This document shows, piece by piece, positions 1 to 6,911 of a stretch of DNA of 12,839 bases. Position 1 is the stretch's first letter; every line of letters begins with the position of its first letter. Location of the stretch: contig JAEYYJ010000061.1 in assembly GCA_023430845.1 (NCBI GenBank), positions 1 to 12,839 on the forward strand. The letters are read 5' to 3'. The stretch comes from Pseudomonadota bacterium. GTDB lineage: Bacteria > Pseudomonadota > Alphaproteobacteria > Rhizobiales > Hyphomicrobiaceae. The notes under the pieces are model-generated. The model saw only the letters and a program-made list of their open reading frames with translations. It did not search any database and was not told where the DNA came from. Both the position numbers and the translations under genes were made by a program.

Positions 1-3
1 CGA

Positions 4-48
4 TTGCGACATTTGATCCAGGTTAAAAACTATGTCAGCATTGCTGAC
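4..48 (+). promoter_or_regulatory. Possible promoter and operator of the indolepyruvate oxidoreductase gene
   Basis: A perfect inverted repeat, GTCAGC-ATT-GCTGAC, lies at 34-48. Just upstream is a weak sigma70-like pair, TTGCGA at 4-9 and AACTAT at 28-33, 18 bases apart. That would place the dyad at the transcription start, a usual position for a repressor operator. The pairing of boxes is only an inference, because neither box is close to consensus. The dyad itself is seen directly. It could also be a small RNA hairpin, although a 3-base loop on a 6-bp stem is less typical. Confidence 0.33.
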
Positions 49-54
49 CAATGC

Positions 55-75
55 ATCGCCCGCTGTCCGGGCGAT
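55..75 (+). other. GC-rich hairpin in the oxidoreductase leader
   Basis: ATCGCCCG at 55-62 and CGGGCGAT at 68-75 form a perfect 8-bp stem with a CTGTC loop. No T-run follows, so it does not look like a standard intrinsic terminator. It may be a leader hairpin of the downstream gene, or the end of a transcript that begins outside the window. Bases 76-132 show only a 4-bp hairpin, GTGC-CGAT-GCAC at 78-89. Confidence 0.4.
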
Positions 76-146
76 ATGTGCCGATGCACCCGCCCGCGCC
101 GTCAAGCGTTTGTTAGGACGGGGCCGCTGCCCAAAAGGTGATCTTC

Positions 147-3100
147 ATGGTCAAGAGCAGCCCGACACTCGACGACAAGTTCGATCTGAATGACACCCAT
201 CAGCTTCTGACGGGTGCGCAGGCGATCGTCCGGCTCGTCATGATGCAGCAGGCCCGCGACAAGCAGGCGGGACTCAATACCGGCGGGTACGTCAGCGGAT
301 ATCGCGGCTCGCCGATCGCCGGCCTCGAGGGGGCAATGCTGCGCTCGCGCAAGCTGCTCTCGAAGTACAACGTCGTCTTCAATTCGGGTCTGAACGAGGA
401 CATCGCTGCGACCGCCATCTGGGGCACGCAGCAGGCTGAAATTCGCGGTGACGGGAAGTACGACGGCGTATTCGGCATCTGGTACGGCAAGGGCCCCGGC
501 GTCGACCGCACGGGTGACGTTTTCCGCCACGCCAACCATGCAGGCTCATCCAAGCACGGCGGCGTGCTGGCGCTGCTCGGCGATGACCACACCTGTGAAA
601 GCTCGACCTCGGCGCACCAGTCCGAGTTCGCGATGGTCGATGCTATGATCCCGGTGCTGAACCCGGCAGGCGTGCAGGAGATCCTCGACTACGGCCTTCT
701 CGGCATCGCGCTGTCGCGTTTCGCGGGCGTGTGGGTCGGCATCAAGTGCGTTAAGGACAACATCGAGTCCACCGCGACGGTGGACGGCCGTCTCGATCGC
801 GTACAGGTCAAGATACCCGACGATTTCATCATGCCGCCGGGCGGCCTGAATATCCGCGTCGGCGATCAGGCGCTCGATAAGGAAGCGCGACTCCACGACT
901 ACAAACGCGGTGCCATTCTCGCCTTCGCGCGCGCCAACAAGCTCGACCGCATCGTCACGAGCGGCGGACCCGATCCCAAGATCGGCATCATCACGACCGG
1001 TAAGAGCTACCTCGATGTGCGCGCCGCCATGGAGGAGCTCGGCATCGACGAGATCAAGGCCAATCAGCTCGGCTTGCGCCTTTACAAGGTCGGCATGCCC
1101 TGGCCGCTCGAAGCTGAGGGCGTGAAGAAATTCGCCGAAGGGCTCGATCTCATCCTCGTCGTCGAGGAGAAGCGCTCGCTCATCGAGACACAGATCAAGG
1201 AGCAGCTCTACGATCTGCCGAACCGTCCGCGCGTGCTCGGCAAGAAGGACGAGAACGAGCATTGGCTGTTCCCGGCCAAGGGCGCGCTCGAGCCGACGGA
1301 GATCGCACTGGCGCTCGGCGAGCGCATGATCCGCGCCGGGCGTTGCGACGAAGGCATGCGTGCACGCGTCGACGAGTTGAAGAAGCTGCGCGGCAACAAA
1401 GCGCTCGGCGCCGAGGCCGCGACACGTATTCCGTACTTCTGCCCCGGCTGTCCGCACAACTCGTCGACCGTCGTGCCGGAAGGCTCACGCGCCTATGCGG
1501 GCATCGGCTGCCACTACATGGCGCAGTGGATGGACCGGAAGACCGAAGGCTGGACCCATATGGGCGGCGAGGGCGCGAACTGGGTCGGCGAGGCGCCGTT
1601 CTCCAAGCGCAAGCATGTTTTCCAGAACCTCGGCGACGGAACCTATCTGCACTCGGGCAGCCTCGCGATTCGCTCCGCGGTCGCGGCCAACGTGAACATG
1701 ACGTACAAGATCCTCTACAACGATGCGGTCGCCATGACGGGCGGACAGTCGCTGGAGAGTGGAACGACCGTCGGCCGCATCGCCGCGCAGGTGCTGGCCG
1801 AAGGCGTCAAGAAGCTCGTTGTCGTGACGGATGAGCCGCACAAATATCCGTCCGGTTTCCTGCCGGCGGGTACGCCCGTTTATCACCGTCGCGATCTGAT
1901 GAAAGTGCAGAAGGAGCTGGCCGAAATCGATGGCGTCACGGCGCTCATCTACGACCAGACCTGTGCGGCCGAGAAGCGGCGCCGCAGGAAGCGTGGTGCG
2001 TTCCCCGATCCCGTGAAGCGCGCTTTCATCAATCCGGCGGTCTGCGAAGGCTGCGGTGACTGCGGCGTCAAGTCGAACTGCGTTGCTGTCGTGCCGCTCG
2101 AGACGGAACTCGGCACCAAGCGCGCGATCGACCAGTCGACCTGCAACAAGGATTTCTCCTGCGTCAACGGCTTCTGCCCGAGCTTCGTGACCGTGCACGG
2201 CGCTGTGCCGAGGAAGCCCAAGGGTGCGGCCGGTGACGGTGGCCTCACGACCATGCTCGCGAGCCTGCCCGAGCCGACGCAGCCAGGTCTCGACAAGCCG
2301 TATACGATCATCGTGACGGGTGTCGGCGGCACAGGCGTCGTGACGATCTCGGCGGTGCTCGGCCAGGCCGCGCACATCGATGGCAAGGGCTTCGGCTCGA
2401 TCGATATGACCGGCCTCGCGCAGAAGGGTGGCGCGGTCGCGTGTCATATTCGCGTGGCGAAGTCGGCTGACGACATCCACGCGATCCGCATCGGCACCGC
2501 GGCGAGCGATCTGGTCATCGGCTGCGATCTCGTGGTGACCGCATCCAACAAGGTGCTGGAGACCATCCGTCCCGATCACACGGCGGTCATGGTATCGACG
2601 CACGAGATGCCGGTCGCGGATTTCACGCGCCAGCCTGATCTCAAGGTGCCGGGACAGGCGTTGCTGCGGTCGATCGAGGAGCGTGTGCGCAAGGGCGATC
2701 TCCACACGCTCGATGCGCATGATCTCGCGGTCAAGCTGTTCGCCGATTCGATCGCATCGAACATGTTCATGCTTGGCTATGCCTATCAGCTCGGCAGGGT
2801 GCCCGTTGCAGCCGAGGCCATCGAGAAGGCCATCGAGCTCAATGGTGCGGCAATCGAGATGAACCGCTCGGCCTTCCGCTTCGGCCGTCTTGCCGCGCAC
2901 GACATGAAGGCTATCGAGCGCATCGTGAAGCCGCGCGCGGCCAAGATCGTCCCGACGCTCGCGGATGTCACGGCCACGCGCGTGAAGTACCTCACGGACT
3001 ACCAGGACGCGGCGTACGCCAAGCGCTTCAGCGACATGGTCGACCGTTTCGCGAAGCTGGAGGCGGAGAAGGTGCCGGGCTCGACCGGTCTCGCGGAGGC

Positions 3101-3620
3101 CGTGGCTTGGGGGTACTACAAGCTGCTCTCCTACAAGGACGAGTACGAGGTCGCGCGTCTTCAGTCGGACGGGCGGCTCACTGAGGCGATCAAGATGGCC
3201 TTCGATGGCCAGCACAAGCTCGAGTTCCACCTCGCGCCGCCGCTGCTCTCGTGGTTCTTCAAGGACAAGGTGACGGGCCATCCGCGCAAGATCAGCCTCG
3301 GCGCGTGGATGATGCCGGTCTTCGGCTTCCTCGCGAAGGGCAAGAAGCTGCGTGGCACGCGCTGGGACGTCTTCGGCATGACCGCCGAGCGCAAGCTCGA
3401 GCGGCAGATGATCCTCGATTACGAGGCTATGCTCGGCGAGATCGAGCGGCGCCTTTCGAAGGATACGCACGCGGTGGCCATGGCTCTCGCGCGGCTTCCC
3501 GAGGAGATCCGCGGCTTCGGTCACGTCAAGCACGCCAACTACGAGAAGGCAAAGCTCAAGGAAGCCTCGCTGCTCGCCATGCTGCGCGACCCGAAGCCGG
3601 CGCGCGTTGCTGCGGAATAG
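147..3620 (+). CDS. Indolepyruvate (2-oxoacid):ferredoxin oxidoreductase, fused alpha-gamma type
   Basis: About 1157 residues. By family it oxidises indolepyruvate or related aryl and branched 2-oxoacids to acyl-CoA plus CO2, passing electrons to ferredoxin. The start is ATG 147, with AAAGG at 134-138 eight bases upstream; an in-frame GTG at 138 overlaps that Shine-Dalgarno and is less likely. The N-terminal half is the pyrimidine-binding part of the alpha subunit. CPGCPHN (432-438), GDG (496-498) and a downstream Asn (525) before AVAMTGG mark the thiamine diphosphate domain. A cysteine cluster follows: C633, C636, C639, C645, C666, C672 and C677-Pro, consistent with Fe-S ligands. GVGGTG (725-730) opens the gamma, CoA/pyruvate-oxidoreductase-like domain. 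The C-terminal part, about 960-1150, resembles DUF6537, usual in this long bacterial form. It is intact and full length. The exact substrate cannot be read from sequence. The GST-like gene follows after a 93-base gap. Confidence 0.93.
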   Translation: MVKSSPTLDDKFDLNDTHQLLTGAQAIVRLVMMQQARDKQAGLNTGGYVSGYRGSPIAGLEGAMLRSRKLLSKYNVVFNSGLNEDIAATAIWGTQQAEIRGDGKYDGVFGIWYGKGPGVDRTGDVFRHANHAGSSKHGGVLALLGDDHTCESSTSAHQSEFAMVDAMIPVLNPAGVQEILDYGLLGIALSRFAGVWVGIKCVKDNIESTATVDGRLDRVQVKIPDDFIMPPGGLNIRVGDQALDKEARLHDYKRGAILAFARANKLDRIVTSGGPDPKIGIITTGKSYLDVRAAMEELGIDEIKANQLGLRLYKVGMPWPLEAEGVKKFAEGLDLILVVEEKRSLIETQIKEQLYDLPNRPRVLGKKDENEHWLFPAKGALEPTEIALALGERMIRAGRCDEGMRARVDELKKLRGNKALGAEAATRIPYFCPGCPHNSSTVVPEGSRAYAGIGCHYMAQWMDRKTEGWTHMGGEGANWVGEAPFSKRKHVFQNLGDGTYLHSGSLAIRSAVAANVNMTYKILYNDAVAMTGGQSLESGTTVGRIAAQVLAEGVKKLVVVTDEPHKYPSGFLPAGTPVYHRRDLMKVQKELAEIDGVTALIYDQTCAAEKRRRRKRGAFPDPVKRAFINPAVCEGCGDCGVKSNCVAVVPLETELGTKRAIDQSTCNKDFSCVNGFCPSFVTVHGAVPRKPKGAAGDGGLTTMLASLPEPTQPGLDKPYTIIVTGVGGTGVVTISAVLGQAAHIDGKGFGSIDMTGLAQKGGAVACHIRVAKSADDIHAIRIGTAASDLVIGCDLVVTASNKVLETIRPDHTAVMVSTHEMPVADFTRQPDLKVPGQALLRSIEERVRKGDLHTLDAHDLAVKLFADSIASNMFMLGYAYQLGRVPVAAEAIEKAIELNGAAIEMNRSAFRFGRLAAHDMKAIERIVKPRAAKIVPTLADVTATRVKYLTDYQDAAYAKRFSDMVDRFAKLEAEKVPGSTGLAEAVAWGYYKLLSYKDEYEVARLQSDGRLTEAIKMAFDGQHKLEFHLAPPLLSWFFKDKVTGHPRKISLGAWMMPVFGFLAKGKKLRGTRWDVFGMTAERKLERQMILDYEAMLGEIERRLSKDTHAVAMALARLPEEIRGFGHVKHANYEKAKLKEASLLAMLRDPKPARVAAE

Positions 3621-3637
3621 GGAAGACATTCCAAAAT

Positions 3638-3643
3638 AGGAGG
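3638..3643 (+). promoter_or_regulatory. Strong Shine-Dalgarno without a start codon
   Basis: AGGAGG, a perfect anti-16S match, has no ATG, GTG or TTG within the next 15 bases in any frame. It lies 18 bases after the oxidoreductase stop codon. It may be chance, a ribosome standby site for the transferase gene, or a relic of a lost start. Confidence 0.4.
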
Positions 3644-3646
3644 CCT

Positions 3647-3667
3647 CGCGACTTCTCCATAGTCGCG
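3647..3667 (+). other. Hairpin in the oxidoreductase-GST gap
   Basis: CGCGACT (3647-3653) and AGTCGCG (3661-3667) make a perfect 7-bp stem with a 7-base loop, extendable past one mismatch by two G-C pairs. No T-run follows. It could slow or partly stop transcription after the oxidoreductase gene, or it could shape the transferase leader. Confidence 0.4.
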
Positions 3668-3679
3668 CGGCGTGCGAAA

Positions 3680-3718
3680 AGCATGGGGTCATTCTCCAAG
3701 CAGAGGGAACCCCATGCT
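3680..3718 (+). promoter_or_regulatory. Stem-loop enclosing the GST start codon
   Basis: AGCATGGGGT (3680-3689) and ACCCCATGCT (3709-3718) are perfect reverse complements over 10 bp. The start codon ATG 3714 lies in the 3' arm, and the Shine-Dalgarno AGAGGGA (3702-3708) lies in the 19-base loop. In RNA this would hide the start codon while leaving the ribosome site exposed. Translational control is inferred. The same dyad could instead be a DNA operator. Confidence 0.5.
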
Positions 3719-4370
3719 CAAGATCTACGGGCTCTATCGCTCGCGCGCGACACGCAACATCTGGCTTTGCGACGAGCTGGGCATTCCCTTCGAGCTCGTG
3801 CCGGTCATACAGGCCAACCGGCTGGGGAGCCCCGGGGCATCGGGCGTCTCCCTCAACACGAAGTCTCCCGAGTTTCTGAAGATCAACCCGAACGGACACA
3901 TTCCGTCCATCGACGATGGCGGCGTGATCCTGCATGAGTCGCTCGGCATCAACCTGTACCTCGCCAAGAAGCATGGTGGACCGCTGGGGCCGGCCAACAT
4001 CGCTGAGGACGGCCTCATGACGACGTGGACGGCGTGGGCGCTCACCGAGGTTGAGCCACACTCCATCCAGATCCTCTATCACCGGGTCGCCAAGCCGGCC
4101 GCGGAACGCGATCCCAAGATCGCCGATGCTGCGGTCGCCGCGCTCAAGGCGCCCTTCGCCGTGCTCGACAAGGCCCTCGCAGATTCCGGCTATGTGGTCG
4201 GGGGCCGCTTCACCGTCGCGGATATCAACATCGCCGAGTGCGTACGGTATGCCCAGGCGGCGCCGGAGCTGTTCGAGGTCAGCCCGAACGTGAAGGCATG
4301 GCTCGCCAAGGTGCAGGGTCGCCCGGCCTTCAAGGCGATGATGGCCAAGCGGGATCTCGAGCCGGCATAA
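3714..4370 (+). CDS. Glutathione S-transferase family protein
   Basis: 218 residues, the usual length for a cytosolic GST. The start is ATG 3714, five bases after AGAGGGA; the frame is open upstream to a GTG at 3672, but the protein fold begins at the ATG. The N-terminal thioredoxin-like domain (about 1-80) has the first beta strand and helix with a candidate catalytic Ser10, the cis-proline loop HIP at Pro64, and the glutathione-binding Glu75-Ser76. The C-terminal helical domain has the N-capping box FTVAD (166-170). The likely role is glutathione conjugation or reduction of an electrophile. The substrate is unknown, and a link to aromatic 2-oxoacid metabolism is only suggested by the upstream oxidoreductase. 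It ends 69 bases before pyrH and may share a transcript with the gene upstream of it. Confidence 0.9.
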   Translation: MLKIYGLYRSRATRNIWLCDELGIPFELVPVIQANRLGSPGASGVSLNTKSPEFLKINPNGHIPSIDDGGVILHESLGINLYLAKKHGGPLGPANIAEDGLMTTWTAWALTEVEPHSIQILYHRVAKPAAERDPKIADAAVAALKAPFAVLDKALADSGYVVGGRFTVADINIAECVRYAQAAPELFEVSPNVKAWLAKVQGRPAFKAMMAKRDLEPA

Positions 4371-4382
4371 ACCTTCTCGGTG

Positions 4383-4412
4383 CTTGACGATTGTCGCTGG
4401 CAGCGGCATTCG
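4383..4412 (+). promoter_or_regulatory. Candidate pyrH promoter
   Basis: CTTGAC at 4383-4388 matches the -35 hexamer favoured in alphaproteobacteria. A weak -10-like CATTCG lies at 4407-4412, about 18 bases further on. It sits in the 69-base gap before pyrH, where a promoter for the housekeeping cluster would be expected. The weak -10 keeps confidence low. Confidence 0.3.
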
Positions 4413-4439
4413 ATGCCGGACGTCAGCGGATAGAGGAGA

Positions 4440-5180
4440 ATGGCGGTGAGCGGAACCAGTGGCGGACCACGCTACAAGCGCATTCTCCTCAAGCTGTCGG
4501 GTGAGGCCCTCATGGGCAAGGGCGCCTATGGCATCGACATCGGCGTCTGCCAGGCCCTCGCCGCCGATATCAAGCAGGCCGTGGACCAAGGTGTGCAGAT
4601 CGCCGTCGTGATCGGCGGCGGCAACATCTTCCGCGGTCTCGCCGGTGCCGCGAAGGGTATGGACCGGGCGGCCGCCGACTATATGGGGATGCTGGCGACG
4701 GTGATGAACGCGCTGGCATTCCAGAACGCGCTCGAACAGGCGAACGTCGATTCCCGCGTCATGTCGGCGATCCCGATGCCAACGGTGTGCGAGTCCTACG
4801 TGCGCAGCAAGGCGCTGCATCATCTGCAGGAAGGCCGGGTGGTTATATTCGCAGCCGGTACCGGCAACCCGTTCTTCACGACCGATACGACCGCGGCACT
4901 ACGCGCCATCGAGACCGAATGCGAGATTCTCGCAAAGGCGACACAGGTTGACGGGGTGTATTCGGCCGATCCGAAGAAGGATCAAAACGCCAAGCGCTAT
5001 GACCGTCTGACCTATGACGAGGTCCTGACACGCAATCTCAAGGTCATGGACGGTGCCGCTATCGCCCTTGCCCGCGACAATGATCTTCCGGTAATTGTCT
5101 TTTCCATCGAGGAGAGCGGCAACCTTCTCAAGATGCTGAAAGGCGAGGCCCGCTCGACCCTGGTCACCGCATCGCCGTGA
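4440..5180 (+). CDS. pyrH: UMP kinase
   Basis: Phosphorylates UMP to UDP with ATP in the cytoplasm, the committed step toward UTP and CTP; bacterial UMP kinases are hexameric and allosterically tuned by GTP and UTP. The protein has 246 residues. Diagnostic features are the N-terminal [14 protein letters not shown] strand-loop, GGGNIFRG near residues 59-66, the [13 protein letters not shown] helix, [11 protein letters not shown] at 140-150, and [11 protein letters not shown], all typical of PyrH. The start is ambiguous. ATG 4440 is only one base beyond the Shine-Dalgarno AGGAG (4434-4438), while in-frame GTG 4446 has ideal 7-base spacing and would give MSGTSGG, two residues shorter. In many alphaproteobacteria rpsB-tsf precedes this gene; here a GST gene does. 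frr follows after 154 bases. Confidence 0.97.
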   Translation: MAVSGTSGGPRYKRILLKLSGEALMGKGAYGIDIGVCQALAADIKQAVDQGVQIAVVIGGGNIFRGLAGAAKGMDRAAADYMGMLATVMNALAFQNALEQANVDSRVMSAIPMPTVCESYVRSKALHHLQEGRVVIFAAGTGNPFFTTDTTAALRAIETECEILAKATQVDGVYSADPKKDQNAKRYDRLTYDEVLTRNLKVMDGAAIALARDNDLPVIVFSIEESGNLLKMLKGEARSTLVTASP

Positions 5181-5334
5181 GGCGGGGCGTCCCGTCGCGG
5201 CATGACCGGCTATGATGCCAGGATATTGCTCACGGACGCTGGTGGTCCGCGCCATGGCCGGCGCTCGATCAACGCGAAACAAGCCCGTCGGCCGGTCTGG
5301 TACGGGCGGCGCAGCAGTCTTGGAGGCTGAAACA
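5181..5334 (+). other. pyrH-frr intergenic leader
   Basis: The 154 bases contain no convincing gene. Three small hairpins are visible: CGGAC/GTCCG (5233-5249), GCGCC/GGCGC (5249-5264, sharing a base with the first) and GCCCGT/ACGGGC (5283-5307). None is followed by a T-run. The frr frame stays open back to ATG 5212, but the Shine-Dalgarno at 5322-5326 places the real start at 5335. I see no clear promoter. Confidence 0.5.
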
Positions 5335-5898
5335 ATGGCAACGGCGAGCTTCGACATCAACGATCTCGAGCGCCGGATGCGCGGCGTCATCGATAGCTTG
5401 AAACGGGAGTTCGGCGGCCTGCGCACCGGCCGCGCCTCGGCGAACCTGCTCGATCCCGTGGTCGTCACCGTGTACGGCGCGAAAATGCCGCTCAATCAGG
5501 TGGCAACGGTATCGGTTTCGGATGCGCGCACGATCACCGTGCAGGTCTGGGACAAGAGTCAGGTCGGCGCGGTCGACAAGGGGATCCGTGAGGCGAACCT
5601 CGGTCTCAATCCGATCGTCGATGGCACTTTATTGAGGCTGCCCGTGCCGGCGCTCAATGCCGAGCGGCGCCAGGATCTGGTCAAGCTCGCCCACAAATAT
5701 GCCGAGCACGCTCGGGTCGGCGTCCGTAATGTTCGCCGCGATGGGATGGAAGTCCTGAAAAAGCTCGAAAAGGATCACAAGATCAGCGAGGACGAGCAGC
5801 GCAAGAGCTCGACCAAGGTGCAAGAGCTGACGGACCGCCTGATCAAGGATATAGATCAGATGCTGGGGGGCAAAGAGACTGAAATCAAACAGGTTTGA
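5335..5898 (+). CDS. frr: Ribosome recycling factor
   Basis: Splits post-termination ribosomes together with EF-G so that subunits and mRNA are released; cytoplasmic and essential in most bacteria. 187 residues, against about 185 usual. The start ATG 5335 has GGAGG (5322-5326) eight bases upstream, so the open frame back to 5212 is not part of the gene. The characteristic segment [17 protein letters not shown] near the N-terminus, the [20 protein letters not shown] stretch, and [21 protein letters not shown] with the C-terminal long-helix sequence [18 protein letters not shown] are all present and unbroken. This matches the two-domain, tRNA-shaped RRF fold. It lies between pyrH and uppS, as in many proteobacteria. 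Confidence 0.97.
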   Translation: MATASFDINDLERRMRGVIDSLKREFGGLRTGRASANLLDPVVVTVYGAKMPLNQVATVSVSDARTITVQVWDKSQVGAVDKGIREANLGLNPIVDGTLLRLPVPALNAERRQDLVKLAHKYAEHARVGVRNVRRDGMEVLKKLEKDHKISEDEQRKSSTKVQELTDRLIKDIDQMLGGKETEIKQV

Positions 5899-6102
5899 CG
5901 TGCTCCGGCTCAGATGCCGGCTCGCGGACGGGGCTGTGAATTCGTTCCAGAGGGCGTCTGGCCAGGACGCACGAAATCATACGAAGGCGCGAGATCAACG
6001 TCCTTGACCGAGGCACGTCGCTCGCGCACAAACGATTTTCCGCGCTCGGCAGTCATTTCGCCGATGCGGCGCCAATACAGGACGGGGGCGCAATAAAGGC
6101 GA
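5899..6102 (+). other. frr-uppS intergenic region
   Basis: These 204 bases hold no supported gene. Weak hairpins CCGGC/GCCGG (5905-5920) and GCGTC/GACGC (5954-5970) follow frr without T-runs. A perfect alphaproteobacterial -35 hexamer, CTTGAC, lies at 6003-6008; the best -10 candidate, CACAAA at 6027-6032, is poor. A 60-codon open frame at 5914-6096 has no Shine-Dalgarno. Its third-position GC is clearly lower than that of the flanking genes, so I treat it as non-coding. The region may hold a promoter for the uppS-cdsA-dxr block. Confidence 0.45.
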
Positions 6103-6864
6103 GTGAGCCAGCGCAGCCAACAGCTTGGGTTAGTAGGTAGCGGCCCGGCGCTGCCGCGTCATGTCGCCATTATCATGGACGGCAACGGGCGCTGGGCGAA
6201 TCGACGGGGCTTGCCGCGGCGTCTCGGCCACCGCATGGGTGTGGAAGCCGTCCGGCGCACCGTGAAAGCAGCCATCGAGCTGAAGATCCCGAACCTGACG
6301 CTCTTCAGCTTCTCCTCGGAGAACTGGGCGCGGCCGGCAAGCGAGATCGATGATCTCATGGGGCTTCTCAAGCGCTTCATCCGGCGCGATCTTCATGAGC
6401 TCCACCGGGCCGGCGTCGCCATCCGCGTGATCGGCGAGCGCGGCCGCGTGGATGGTGAGCTGCTGGGGCTCATCGACGAGGCCCAGACGCTGACCCGCGG
6501 CAATCAGGCGCTGACACTGGTCATTGCCTTCAATTATGGTGCGCGGACGGAGATTACGGCTGCCGCGCGCCGACTTGCGGATCGTGTGCGCCGCGGCGAG
6601 ATCGACCCCGGTGCAATTACGGAGGCCATGCTCGCGCAGGAGCTGGATACGGCCGGACTTCCGGATCCGGATCTCGTCATCCGCACGAGCGGCGAGCAGC
6701 GCCTCTCGAACTTCCTTCTCTGGCAGGCCGCCTACGCGGAGCTCGTGTTCATGGATGTGAAATGGCCGGATTTCGGGCGCGATCAGCTTCTCGAAGCCAT
6801 CTCGATCTTCCAGGCGCGCGACCGGCGTTTCGGGGGGCTGGCAAAAGAGGTGCTCGGCTCATGA
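6103..6864 (+). CDS. uppS: Undecaprenyl diphosphate synthase (cis-prenyltransferase)
   Basis: Adds isopentenyl diphosphate units in cis to farnesyl diphosphate to form the C55 lipid that carries peptidoglycan and O-antigen precursors; a cytosolic enzyme acting at the inner membrane. 253 residues, the normal length. The signature [13 protein letters not shown] places the catalytic Asp at residue 26, the same number as in E. coli. Further conserved blocks are [21 protein letters not shown], and [20 protein letters not shown] followed by YAELVF. The start GTG 6103 has AAAGG at 6095-6099 only three bases upstream, and no better in-frame start is seen. The stop lies inside ATGA at 6861-6864, suggesting coupling to what follows. 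DXR, two genes downstream, feeds its substrate pathway. Confidence 0.96.
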   Translation: MSQRSQQLGLVGSGPALPRHVAIIMDGNGRWANRRGLPRRLGHRMGVEAVRRTVKAAIELKIPNLTLFSFSSENWARPASEIDDLMGLLKRFIRRDLHELHRAGVAIRVIGERGRVDGELLGLIDEAQTLTRGNQALTLVIAFNYGARTEITAAARRLADRVRRGEIDPGAITEAMLAQELDTAGLPDPDLVIRTSGEQRLSNFLLWQAAYAELVFMDVKWPDFGRDQLLEAISIFQARDRRFGGLAKEVLGS

Positions 6865-6911
6865 TCGGGAACGTCCAGGCGCCGGCGTGCGCGCGAAGGA
6901 TGCCGGCGTGA
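6861..6911 (+). CDS. Possible 16-residue bridging micro-ORF
   Basis: Its ATG overlaps the uppS stop as ATGA (6861-6864), and its TGA overlaps the likely cdsA start as GTGA (6908-6911). The frame thus exactly fills the gap between the two genes. AGAGG at 6846-6850 is a possible Shine-Dalgarno, with 10-base spacing. The peptide would be [16 protein letters not shown]. No homology is recognised. If translated, it would most likely pass ribosomes from uppS to cdsA rather than make a functional peptide. Chance is a real alternative. Confidence 0.25.
   Translation: MIGNVQAPACARRMPA

Noticed and set aside
546..1457. A 303-codon minus-strand frame within the oxidoreductase gene
   Set aside because: Antisense shadow of the same kind, with no start signal and no domain.
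3251..3937. A 228-codon + strand frame spanning the oxidoreductase end and the GST start
   Set aside because: Out of frame with both genes, Arg-rich and without motifs. Its internal ATG 3683 is simply the left arm of the hairpin.
1485..4823. A 1112-codon open frame on the minus strand across the oxidoreductase, GST and pyrH genes
   Set aside because: It runs opposite three well-supported genes. The product is rich in Arg, His, Asp and Leu with no recognisable domain. Long antisense frames are expected where sense codons TTA, CTA and TCA are avoided in GC-rich DNA.
5212..5334. A 41-residue N-terminal extension of ribosome recycling factor
   Set aside because: The frame is open, but GGAGG eight bases before ATG 5335 and the family's usual length fix the start there.
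5905..5970. Hairpins after frr as an intrinsic terminator
   Set aside because: Stems are only 5-6 bp and no T-run follows, so termination cannot be supported.
5914..6096. A 60-codon open frame ending seven bases before uppS
   Set aside because: There is no Shine-Dalgarno, third-position GC is clearly lower than in the neighbours, codons such as AGA, AGG and TCA are frequent, and no motif is seen.
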